Origin: Alphaproteobacteria bacterium
GTDB taxonomy: Bacteria; Planctomycetota; Phycisphaerae; UBA1845
Length of the DNA stretch: 64,000 nucleotides
Direction: 5' to 3'
Assembly (NCBI GenBank): GCA_028285105.1
Contig: JANQQE010000013.1
Span: forward strand, 62,001 to 126,000
This document shows positions 9,247-16,847 of the stretch, in pieces. Position 1 is the first letter of the stretch, and the number at the start of each line of letters is the position of its first letter. The notes below the pieces were generated by a model, which was not told the DNA's origin, did no database searches, and saw only the letters and a program-made list of their open reading frames with translations. Position numbers and translations under genes: made by a program.

Positions 9247-11487
9247 TTACGGGGTCGGCTGCACGGGCAAAATCTCGGATGTTTCAAGTGTGGGTTGGCG
9301 GTTTCCGCGAAGTACCAGCAGCGCCGCCGGTACAAGTATAGGCCGCACCACAAACGTATCGACCAGCACACCGAGGGCGAACGCCATGCCCAGTTCCTGA
9401 AAGAACGGTAATCCGGTCGCCGCCAATGATCCAAGCGTGGCGGCCATGATCGCTCCGCAACTGCTGATCACTCCGCCCGTCGCAGCGATCGCCCGCTCGA
9501 TGGCCAATGGCAACTCGTGCGATCGGTTCTCCTGGAGAATGCGCGTGGTCAGAAAAATGTTGTAGTCCTGACCGACCGCGACGAGGATCACAAACGCAAA
9601 GAGCTTGACCTTCCAGTCGATTCCGCTTTGGCCCATGACAGACACGAAGAACCATTCAGTGACACCCAGTGTCACAAAAAACACAAGGAGGGTCGCCGCG
9701 ATCATGACGATGGCGAGGAGAATATCGCGTACCAGAAACGCGACGATCAGAAAAATGATGGCGATCACCAATCCGGTGACGCGCTTCTCGTCCTGATCGG
9801 CCACCGATTTGATGTCGAGGATGTACGGCGTCAGGCCGGTCGCGAAAACTTGCGCGTTGTCGGATAGCTTCAGATCAACCCACTTTTCAATGTCTTCGAG
9901 GACGAACGCGCACGACATCATCGCACCATCGGATAGCGGCGGCGAATCGAGCATCACCTCAACCCGCAAGGCGTCGGTGTTGCTTGAAAGATAGTAGGCC
10001 TGCGCCTGTTTTCGGCCGACCTCCGTCGCAGCCAGAGTCGCAGCCACCGAACGCGCGGGGTCGCCCAGCGGATTCGCCAGACTCCAGACATCCACAACGT
10101 GGTCGTTCTTTCGACAAATCTGCGACAGTTGTTCCGAAAGATCGACGGCGTGGTCCACTTTTTCGCCGACGCCTGCTCCTTCGATGATGCACGTCCAGGA
10201 GAAAAGCTGTTCCGACGAAAAGTGCTTTTCTGCTAATTCCTGACCACGTGCGGCGCTGCTGTCTTTGGGGATGACGCCGAGTGCGTCGTAGGTGTAATGC
10301 ACGTTCCACCCGCGATATGCCGGCCAGGCGAATAACAACAAACACAGCACGACCGAACGAACCGGATGGGCGACGACTGCACGGGCAATCGAATTCCAGA
10401 TACCGTCGGTCCGATCGGTGTGCGAGGCGCGAGTTCGACGCGGCCAATACAATCCCCGTCCCAGCACAACAGCCATCGGCGGAACGAGCGTGAGGGCAGC
10501 GAGCAGCGAGACCGTCAGCGCGATCGCCAGAGCACGCCCTGCATTAAACGAAGGCAACAGGTCGGCAGCCATCAACATGACGAGCCCGCATACGGTCGTT
10601 GCGGCGCTGGCGACGATTGCGGGTCCGGTCACCTTGGTGCTGTAAAGAGCAGCGTCCTTTCGCGCGTCCAACTCGCCCAAACCGGTGCGGTATTCGGCCA
10701 ACCAAAAGAGCGCGTAATCGGTACCCGAACCAAAGAGAAGAACGACAACAATCGTTTTCTCGATGCTGCCCAACTCCCAGCCCGCCCGCGTGAGATGATT
10801 CAGCAGCATGATCGCAACGATCACGCTTAAACCGATCGCACAAAGCGGAACGCTAGCAGCCAGCGGTGCCCGGTAGACGATGACCAAAATCACCAGCAAC
10901 GCCAACAGCGTCACATGCGTCGTGCGCTCAAACGCTTCCTCAGACGAATGCACCAAGTCGCGCCCAAGCCCACCCTCGCCAGTGATCTCATATCGAAGCC
11001 CGTCAGGAAGCTGTTCCGCAATCATCGCGTCAATGGTTTCAACGTCGTAGACGGATCGACGGGTGAGATAGTTAGTGTCGGAGCAGACCACCAGCATCAC
11101 CGATTGACCGTCCTCGGAGCGCAGGCGACTTTGCATCAGGGGTTGGGTGGTCGGCGAGATCACGGTCCAACCGTGGGCTTTGCCGGTTTCGCCTTGGAGT
11201 TTGTCCGAGAGGTTTGCAACGAACGATTCGTGTTCGGCGGTAAGCGGTTGGTCGCTTTCGAATATGACAACCGTTCGAGTGCGCGATGCGATTTCCGGAA
11301 ACGCTTTGCGCTCGACGGTTAGAGATTGGTTGTACGGTTCGTCGGCTGCCAGAAGAGAACGGGGCTCAATTCTTGCCAATTCTTCCGGACTCGGCGTGGT
11401 CAGCGCCAGAACCCCGGCAACAAAAAACCACCCAGCGATCCAAAGGACCGGAAGGGTGGCTGCGGATTTTGCCAAACGCGCAAACAT
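9247..11487 (-). CDS. MMPL/RND-family transporter
   Basis: A 746-residue inner-membrane exporter of the MMPL branch of the RND superfamily, which commonly moves lipids or hydrophobic compounds by proton exchange. It shows the duplicated layout: TM1, a periplasmic domain of about 150 residues, a block of five TM helices, then the same pattern again. Both halves carry the proton-relay motif in TM4, GSGTDYALF in the first and AVGQDYNIF in the second. The ATG at 11487 begins directly before TM1. The substrate cannot be told from sequence. It probably forms an operon with the Nramp-like gene downstream. Confidence 0.85.
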   Translation of the reverse strand: MFARLAKSAATLPVLWIAGWFFVAGVLALTTPSPEELARIEPRSLLAADEPYNQSLTVERKAFPEIASRTRTVVIFESDQPLTAEHESFVANLSDKLQGETGKAHGWTVISPTTQPLMQSRLRSEDGQSVMLVVCSDTNYLTRRSVYDVETIDAMIAEQLPDGLRYEITGEGGLGRDLVHSSEEAFERTTHVTLLALLVILVIVYRAPLAASVPLCAIGLSVIVAIMLLNHLTRAGWELGSIEKTIVVVLLFGSGTDYALFWLAEYRTGLGELDARKDAALYSTKVTGPAIVASAATTVCGLVMLMAADLLPSFNAGRALAIALTVSLLAALTLVPPMAVVLGRGLYWPRRTRASHTDRTDGIWNSIARAVVAHPVRSVVLCLLLFAWPAYRGWNVHYTYDALGVIPKDSSAARGQELAEKHFSSEQLFSWTCIIEGAGVGEKVDHAVDLSEQLSQICRKNDHVVDVWSLANPLGDPARSVAATLAATEVGRKQAQAYYLSSNTDALRVEVMLDSPPLSDGAMMSCAFVLEDIEKWVDLKLSDNAQVFATGLTPYILDIKSVADQDEKRVTGLVIAIIFLIVAFLVRDILLAIVMIAATLLVFFVTLGVTEWFFVSVMGQSGIDWKVKLFAFVILVAVGQDYNIFLTTRILQENRSHELPLAIERAIAATGGVISSCGAIMAATLGSLAATGLPFFQELGMAFALGVLVDTFVVRPILVPAALLVLRGNRQPTLETSEILPVQPTP

Positions 11488-11578
11488 CGGCGCGTTCTAT
11501 CTGTTCAAATCGGTAGTGTCAAAGAATAAACGGTCAGCCGGCCAAAGTCGCACGCGACCACGATCCAACGGTCTCAAG

Positions 11579-12172
11579 CTACTTTCTGCCCCGACGAAGC
11601 AGGGACATACCACCGATCAACATGATCAGCGCCGTCGCTGGCTCTGGAATAACAATCGTGAAACTCATCGACCCTTCGATTGGTTCCTGAATACCCTGGC
11701 CTTCGCCGATCGAAACCAATTCGCTGGCATCGTCGGTGGCATTGCTGATGCCAATGTTGTATACGCCCGGGAGCATGCCAGTCGTGTCGATCTGAACATT
11801 TCCGAGATTGATATTGCTGACCGTGACCGCGATGTTGTTATTGTCCGACATGATGAGAACGTCGTGCGTATAACCACCATGCTCGCCGGAGTCGATCACA
11901 GGGGGATCGACATTGGCGAATTCATCCGTCCACTCTGAATCGTAAGTGAACGACAAACCTGCAACCGGGTCAGCCGTCCCGATCAAAATGAACGCAAAGT
12001 CGTACGACGACAGACTGCTGGGCGAAAGCGAGATGTCGGCACTGACGGGCGTGCCAGCGAGTACGTTCGTGGAACTGGTTGGACTGAATCCAGCCGTCAC
12101 CGTTGCCAGCGCGCTCGAGGCACACAAACAAAGTGACAGCGCTACCGTGCCAAAAATCTTCAAATCCTTCAT
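11579..12172 (-). CDS. PEP-CTERM sorting domain protein
   Basis: A secreted, probably surface-sorted protein of 197 residues of unknown function. It has a signal peptide (residues 1-23, ending SSALA), a Ser/Asp/Gly-rich beta-type body, and a C-terminal sorting signal: IPEPAT, a hydrophobic helix (ALIMLIGGMSLL) and a basic tail RRGRK. This is the substrate signature for the exosortase/EpsH system, so an exosortase is expected elsewhere in the genome. A strong ribosome binding site (GGAGGAGG) precedes the ATG. The gene stands alone between the MMPL gene and a terminator. Confidence 0.85.
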   Translation of the reverse strand: MKDLKIFGTVALSLCLCASSALATVTAGFSPTSSTNVLAGTPVSADISLSPSSLSSYDFAFILIGTADPVAGLSFTYDSEWTDEFANVDPPVIDSGEHGGYTHDVLIMSDNNNIAVTVSNINLGNVQIDTTGMLPGVYNIGISNATDDASELVSIGEGQGIQEPIEGSMSFTIVIPEPATALIMLIGGMSLLRRGRK

Positions 12173-12285
12173 CTAAATCCTCCTCCTGAGAGAGCTATCC
12201 CTGGGCTTCTGTCCCTCGTTGTCTTCTTTCCCGATGCAGTGCGTCCGACCACCCGGCCAACTTGCCCTGCAAACAAATGTCCAAC

Positions 12286-12332
12286 GTAAAAACAAAAAAG
12301 AGAGCAAGAACCGGCGCGCGGTTCTTCTCTCT
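12286..12332 (-). terminator. Rho-independent terminator (minus strand)
   Basis: An inverted repeat pairs AGAGAG-c-AAGAACCG (12299-12313) with CGGTTCTTCTCTCT (12319-12332) around a five-base loop. Read on the minus strand it is followed by TTTTTGTTTTTAC. It lies about 265 bases downstream of the YeiH gene stop and upstream of the PEP-CTERM gene. Confidence 0.75.
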
Positions 12333-12596
12333 CGTCCGACGAATCTTAAGTTGTACGAACGACTCCCCTACCCTGTTGATCGAAACCCCTTCCGATCAAC
12401 CGTTGTCATTGTGCTATCGCACACTCCCTATCGCAAGGACAAACTCAACGACAAAACGAATAATGCACCTGTGAATTTGGGGCAAATGCCCTACGCAATT
12501 CGCATCTGAGTCTTGCTATTTCAACATTTCTGGTGCGCGAAGAAATCGACATGAAGAAAAATGGTGCGACGCTTTAGCAATGCGAGATTGGGAAAA
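12333..12596 (-). other. Untranslated stretch between yeiH-like stop and its terminator
   Basis: No coding frame was recognised here. It contains a perfect inverted repeat, GTTGATCG (12375-12382) with CGATCAAC (12393-12400). It is either a long 3' UTR or a separate small RNA ending at the terminator at 12286-12332. Confidence 0.35.
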
Positions 12597-13868
12597 TTAG
12601 GAAAGCATTTGAACAAGAACCAGACTGACTGCGCCGAGAATCACACTTGCACCAAGCCCGCATAGAACGGCTTTGCCGCTGACGCCAGCGAGAACGCGCA
12701 CGTTGACTTCGAGTCCGATTGCAGCCATCGCCCAGATTAACAGCACCTTTCCGCACAGTGCCGATGCATCTTTCAGCGATACCAACTCCGGGATGCCCCA
12801 GTTGCTCACAGCGTCTGCCGGCGAGAATGACAACGTTGGAATCAACCCCAACGTACCGAGGATGGCCATCAGTGCGAACCCCCACACGAACCACGGCACC
12901 AATCGGGCATAGTGGATGACGACGGGTGTATTCGTATCGGTGGGATTGTTGTGGCGGCGGGCATACAAAATCGCCAGAACGCACACCAACGGTGCGAGAA
13001 GGGCCACGCGAACGAGTTTCGCAAGGGTGGCCATCGTTCCGGCATCGACGCTGAACGCATACCCAGCCGCCACCGCCTGCGGAACCGCATGAACGCTGGT
13101 GCCCGCCCAAATGCCAAACGCACTGTTCGAAATGTCGATCATCGCACCGATGATCGGAAGCACAAGCATCGCAATCAATCCGAAGAGATTCACCGTACCG
13201 ATCGAAAGCACGAGATCTTCGTCATCGGCATCGATCAGCGGCGCGACGGCCACGATCGCACTGTTTCCGCAAATACCCGTACCCACACCAATCAACAACG
13301 CGACGCGTTTACCGATTCCCAAGAGTTTCCCGAGATAGACCGCAGACAGAATCGCCACGACGATGCAGACCGTTATGGTCAAGAGGGCTCCAACGCCTAC
13401 GTCGGCCAGCGTGATCAGATTCAACTTCGCACCGGTCAGCACAATCGCGATCGGGATAACCTTCTTGATGATCTTCTTACAACCAGCCGTCACCGATGTC
13501 ATCATCGGTCCGAGGTTTCGCAGGAGCAGGCCCAGCAGAATTGCAATCATCGCCGCACTGATGGGTCGCGACGGGCCAGATGAACTTTCGACCAGAAACG
13601 GCGCGTATGGAAGATAGTGAACGCCAATCGCAGCCGCTGCAACGACGGCAGAAAGCACCATCCCCGGTAGAACCGAATCGACTTTCTTGTCCGTCGCGGT
13701 CGGTCGCGGAGACGTTTCGACAATCGTCTCGTAGATACCCTCCATGGATCCGAGGGAACCCAACGCTTCGAGGCTGACCGAACCGAGATAGCGTGAAACG
13801 GCTGCCTGCGTATCGGGGTCGCGCGTCGAGTTGGCAGTTGCGATTGAACTTGAGGACGTTCCGGTCAA
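12597..13868 (-). CDS. YeiH/UPF0324-family putative sulfur-oxyanion exporter
   Basis: An inner-membrane protein of about 423 residues with some ten hydrophobic segments, matching the YeiH (UPF0324) family described as putative sulfate exporters. Characteristic stretches are IAILLGLLLRN, VLTGAKLNL, GTGICGNSAI and WAGTSVHAVPQAVAAG. The start is uncertain: a TTG at 13868 overlaps the stop of the cysteine dioxygenase gene (TTGA) and sits behind GAGGGGGA, while the first in-frame ATG is at 13745. Family similarity begins near the first membrane helix, so either is possible. Coupling to cysteine dioxygenase suggests export of sulfite or sulfate formed from cysteine; this is an inference. Confidence 0.85.
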   Translation of the reverse strand: MTGTSSSSIATANSTRDPDTQAAVSRYLGSVSLEALGSLGSMEGIYETIVETSPRPTATDKKVDSVLPGMVLSAVVAAAAIGVHYLPYAPFLVESSSGPSRPISAAMIAILLGLLLRNLGPMMTSVTAGCKKIIKKVIPIAIVLTGAKLNLITLADVGVGALLTITVCIVVAILSAVYLGKLLGIGKRVALLIGVGTGICGNSAIVAVAPLIDADDEDLVLSIGTVNLFGLIAMLVLPIIGAMIDISNSAFGIWAGTSVHAVPQAVAAGYAFSVDAGTMATLAKLVRVALLAPLVCVLAILYARRHNNPTDTNTPVVIHYARLVPWFVWGFALMAILGTLGLIPTLSFSPADAVSNWGIPELVSLKDASALCGKVLLIWAMAAIGLEVNVRVLAGVSGKAVLCGLGASVILGAVSLVLVQMLS

Positions 13869-14416
13869 ATACCATCCCCCTCGATGCAACCGACGACCAT
13901 GGGCCGATACTCGCCGACAAAACTATCGGTGAGCGAATAGGTGTCCATGCGCAAAAGCGGGGGCGAATAGATGTGCAGCGTGACTAGGTTGTTGCCATCT
14001 TCCTGCAAATTTGAAATCTGATGGGTGTCGCTGTCCTGCGAGACCGACACGCTTTCGATCGGGTGGTCGAACGACTTAACGGGTTTGAAAAGATTCGACG
14101 GCGTCGATGCAAAACGGGTTTCCGTCGCGACGCCCGACAATATCCGCACGCCACAAGTCGATTCGGCATGGTTGTGAATCGGACTGCGCTGCCCGCTTAA
14201 CCAGCACATGACCAGCAATTGATAGAGCGGTCCTTCATGAACAAGGTTTCGCTGATAACCGTCTTGCTTAAATCTCACGAACTCGGCGACATCGTCAATG
14301 CAGACATCCAGCAACTCAAGATGACCGCGAAGTTCCTTCACACCGGCGCGTTCGGTCAAACCGTCGAGATAATTCTTAAGCGATTCCAGTTTTGCGATGC
14401 CCGTCGTAGCGCCCAT
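13865..14416 (-). CDS. Cysteine dioxygenase (type I, cupin)
   Basis: The enzyme oxidises L-cysteine to cysteine sulfinate with O2 at a mononuclear Fe(II) site in the cytoplasm. The 183-residue protein carries the three iron ligands H81, H83 (SPIHNHAES) and H132 (DTHQIS). It also has the Cys-Tyr crosslink pair C88 and Y150 and the substrate-carboxylate Arg R56 (YQRNLV), matching mammalian H86/H88/H140, C93, Y157 and R60. The start at 14416 has GGAGG at seven bases and is preferred over the longer frame. The gene overlaps the YeiH-type exporter downstream. Another thiol dioxygenase (e.g. mercaptopropionate) is possible but the crosslink Cys favours CDO. Confidence 0.9.
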   Translation of the reverse strand: MGATTGIAKLESLKNYLDGLTERAGVKELRGHLELLDVCIDDVAEFVRFKQDGYQRNLVHEGPLYQLLVMCWLSGQRSPIHNHAESTCGVRILSGVATETRFASTPSNLFKPVKSFDHPIESVSVSQDSDTHQISNLQEDGNNLVTLHIYSPPLLRMDTYSLTDSFVGEYRPMVVGCIEGDGI

Positions 14417-14477
14417 GATGCGCCTCCTTCTACTGCTCACCCTTCTATTGCAGACTCAACCTGGATACCTTCGCCCA

Positions 14478-14981
14478 TCATGTGGATTCTAGCAACGTTT
14501 TGGCTTTGCGGCGGAGATTCTCGACCAATTGTTTCGAACGCTCGCCCGTCGCCGCAAATCGCAGGGTCCGGGAATCCTCTGCAAGCACTTCAAACGCAAC
14601 GCGAATGTGATCTTCTGGAATGCACTCCGCAACCCGGTCGGCCCACTCGATCATCACCGCCCCCCCCGATTCACACATTTCATCGAACCCCAGAGCATCC
14701 AACTCCAACCCACCCGACAACCGATACGCATCTAGATGAAACAGCTTAAGCGTACCTGGGTACTCATTAACCAACGCAAACGTCGGACTGCTGACCGTGC
14801 AGTCGGCGGGAATCCGATTCCCAGCCGCCACCCCCCGAGAGAACATCGTCTTGCCCGCACCAAGCGTACCCACCAGCGCAAGCACGCAACCGGCTGACAG
14901 ACGCTCACCCACCGCTCGACCGATGGATTCGGTATGCTCCGGCCCGATGGATTTCAGGATCAGTTCCGCGTGCGTACTCAT
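14478..14981 (-). CDS. tsaE: tRNA threonylcarbamoyladenosine biosynthesis ATPase TsaE
   Basis: TsaE is the ATPase that works with TsaB/TsaD in making the t6A modification at position 37 of ANN-decoding tRNAs. The 167-residue protein has the Walker A motif GTLGAGKT (38-45), the SSPTFALVNEY stretch and LFHLDAYRL, and the family's VMIEWADR motif. Its start codon overlaps the stop of thiL (TGATG), indicating translational coupling. tsaB and tsaD are not in this window. Confidence 0.93.
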   Translation of the reverse strand: MSTHAELILKSIGPEHTESIGRAVGERLSAGCVLALVGTLGAGKTMFSRGVAAGNRIPADCTVSSPTFALVNEYPGTLKLFHLDAYRLSGGLELDALGFDEMCESGGAVMIEWADRVAECIPEDHIRVAFEVLAEDSRTLRFAATGERSKQLVENLRRKAKTLLEST

Positions 14982-15895
14982 CAAAAATGCTGCCAGCCTC
15001 CTGGTTCAATCTGCGTTTCAGTGCCTTCCGATTTCAGCATCAGATTCTTGCGTTCCGTGACAACGCCCAACGGAGTCAGACCCAACTCGCCCGCCACCGC
15101 ATCATTGACATCAGCAGCAATCAACAGTTCGTAGTCTTCACCATCTGACAGAACGTGTTCGATCAACCCGTCGTCACTCGATTCGACGTCGCGCAAATCG
15201 GGAGACGCCACCTGCAAGACTGCCGATCGTTCAAGCACCGCGCCGGTGTTCGACGCATTCATCATCCTGTCAAGATCAATACCAAGTCCGTCGCTGATGT
15301 CCATCATCGCGTGCAAACGACCACCAAGTTCGGACGCGATTTTCCTGGCTTCGTTCACGCGCGGTGTAAATGTCATGTGCCGGCTACGAATGCTACCGCC
15401 CAATGGCCCGGTAACGAAGATACGATCGCCAGCTTCTGCCTCACTTCGCCGAATCGGATCGATGCCCGGATACGGTTCTGCGACAATCGCCACATCAATG
15501 ACAAGCGCATGATTCCATCGGGTTGTGTCACCACCGATCAGGACGCAATCGAATTGTTCGCAAACCCGTATGACGCCTTCCATGATTGCCTTGGCGTCAT
15601 CTAATCCCGAAGTCTTGGGGAGGGCGAGCGAAACGACAACTCCCAGGGGGCGAACAGCCATCGCGGCACAATCGCTGAGGTTGCAGGCGGCGGCCTTCCG
15701 CCCGACCATCGCGAAACTGTGCTGCTTGGAATCGAAATGAACGCCATCCAGCAGCATGTCTGAGGAAACCAAAATCTGGCCCGATCCTGCAGGGATGCCC
15801 CCCATGTCATCCCCGATGGGTATCGTCATTCCCGAAGGTAGTCGACCGCATCGAGACACCAACCATTCTGCAAAATCGCGTTCATTTTGCCCCAT
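14981..15895 (-). CDS. thiL: Thiamine-monophosphate kinase ThiL
   Basis: ThiL phosphorylates thiamine monophosphate to thiamine pyrophosphate, the last step of cofactor synthesis. The protein (304 residues) shows the AIR-synthase-like fold with GDDMGG near residue 28, VSSDMLLDGVHF, LIGGDTTRW, and the C-terminal DISDGLGIDLDRM and DGEDYELL motifs that bind Mg-ATP and substrate. The ATG at 15895 is preferred to a GTG six bases upstream. It is coupled to tsaE and divergent from rpmH. No TPP riboswitch was seen upstream. Confidence 0.93.
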   Translation of the reverse strand: MGQNERDFAEWLVSRCGRLPSGMTIPIGDDMGGIPAGSGQILVSSDMLLDGVHFDSKQHSFAMVGRKAAACNLSDCAAMAVRPLGVVVSLALPKTSGLDDAKAIMEGVIRVCEQFDCVLIGGDTTRWNHALVIDVAIVAEPYPGIDPIRRSEAEAGDRIFVTGPLGGSIRSRHMTFTPRVNEARKIASELGGRLHAMMDISDGLGIDLDRMMNASNTGAVLERSAVLQVASPDLRDVESSDDGLIEHVLSDGEDYELLIAADVNDAVAGELGLTPLGVVTERKNLMLKSEGTETQIEPGGWQHF

Positions 15896-15939
15896 TCGCA
15901 CCAGTATAATCCGAGTTGAACAATGCGAAATTGGGTGGA

Positions 15940-15967
15940 ATCGACGAAATCCACTCTTTTCGTCGAT
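15940..15967. other. Perfect hairpin between thiL and rpmH
   Basis: ATCGACGAA (15940-15948) pairs perfectly with TTCGTCGAT (15959-15967) across a ten-base loop. It lies in the divergent promoter region of thiL and rpmH and may be part of an rpmH leader or an operator. Function not determined. Confidence 0.4.
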
Positions 15968-16071
15968 GGCGACCCCTTGCAGGCCGGTTTGAGTCGGTTA
16001 TTCTACGCGGCTCGCCGAAAGACGGAAATATCCCTCGGCAGCTCGCAATACCCGATTTTGAGGATGTAGCC

Positions 16072-16212
16072 ATGCATTACCCACGTCGTAATAGCAAGAT
16101 CAAAAAGTCCCGCAAGCAAGGCTTCCGCGCTCGCATGAAGACCGCCAGCGGACGCAGAATCATCAACGCCAAGCGTCGTCGCGGTACTCATAAGATCAAC
16201 GTCGCGGCATAA
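16072..16212 (+). CDS. rpmH: 50S ribosomal protein L34
   Basis: A 46-residue, strongly basic protein of the large ribosomal subunit. The signature GFRARMKTASGRRIINAKRR is the L34 core; the N-terminus (MHYPRRNSKIKKSRKQ) differs from the usual MKRTYQPS start, and there is a short extra tail HKINVAA. It is too short for typical ORF cut-offs but clearly real. In most bacteria rpmH is next to rnpA and yidC, often dnaA; none of these is adjacent here. It is divergent from thiL. Confidence 0.9.
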   Translation: MHYPRRNSKIKKSRKQGFRARMKTASGRRIINAKRRRGTHKINVAA

Positions 16213-16382
16213 TTTCGTGCCGACATCCGTTTCGCAGCGAGACCGACGTGAATTCGTGGAGTTCCTCGCGAGTCCCTTCCCTTCGGCAATTGACTTTTCA
16301 ATTCCAGCCCCGCGCTAACATTCTGTTTTCACCTCTGCCGATAGGTTTATCAGACGTCCTGCGCCTGAAAGGATCGGTCGAA

Positions 16383-16829
16383 ATGAACCCCTTGAAAAAT
16401 ACGGCATCGCGCTGCGGCAAGTGCGGACGGAACATCGATCACAGCAAATCAGACCTGGTGGGCAGCGGGTGGGAAACGGCTGTCTGTGGTCATTGCTGTC
16501 GTCAACAATTGCTCGACGACGGGGGTCTGCTGATTCGATTTGTCGAACCGATTCAAGATGCGGTCATTGATATCACCGAAGTCCACGTCAGACCCGGCGC
16601 CCTGCATTACCTGATCGAATCGCACGAACATTGCTGGCCCTTCATCGAAGTCCATGCCCGCACAGGAGCGGTCATCGGTGAAGATGACCATCGAGAGATC
16701 GACCGACTTGCGTTTCTCGAATCAAGCGGCAATTACGTCAGTCAACACCGAACCGCAAAGAACAAGAAGCTCTGGATCATGACCGACTCAAACGGCGTCA
16801 CCGTCGTGATGGCCCCCGGGGAGTTTTGA
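16383..16829 (+). CDS. Small zinc-ribbon-like protein of unknown function
   Basis: Not recognised. The 148-residue protein starts with two CxxC pairs (CGKCGRN, then CGHCC) about 25 residues apart, consistent with a zinc ribbon. The rest is a mixed alpha/beta domain containing LESSGNYVSQHRTAKN. The ATG at 16383 is chosen because residues upstream in the same frame show no conserved character, although the frame is open to 16248. It follows rpmH on the same strand at about 170 bases. Cytoplasmic; no signal peptide or membrane segment. Confidence 0.6.
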   Translation: MNPLKNTASRCGKCGRNIDHSKSDLVGSGWETAVCGHCCRQQLLDDGGLLIRFVEPIQDAVIDITEVHVRPGALHYLIESHEHCWPFIEVHARTGAVIGEDDHREIDRLAFLESSGNYVSQHRTAKNKKLWIMTDSNGVTVVMAPGEF

Positions 16830-16847
16830 TGCCGGTGTGTCTGGCTG

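Noticed and set aside
15896..16071. Possible TPP riboswitch upstream of thiL
   Set aside because: No CUGAGA-type core or paired P-helices were found; only a simple hairpin is present.
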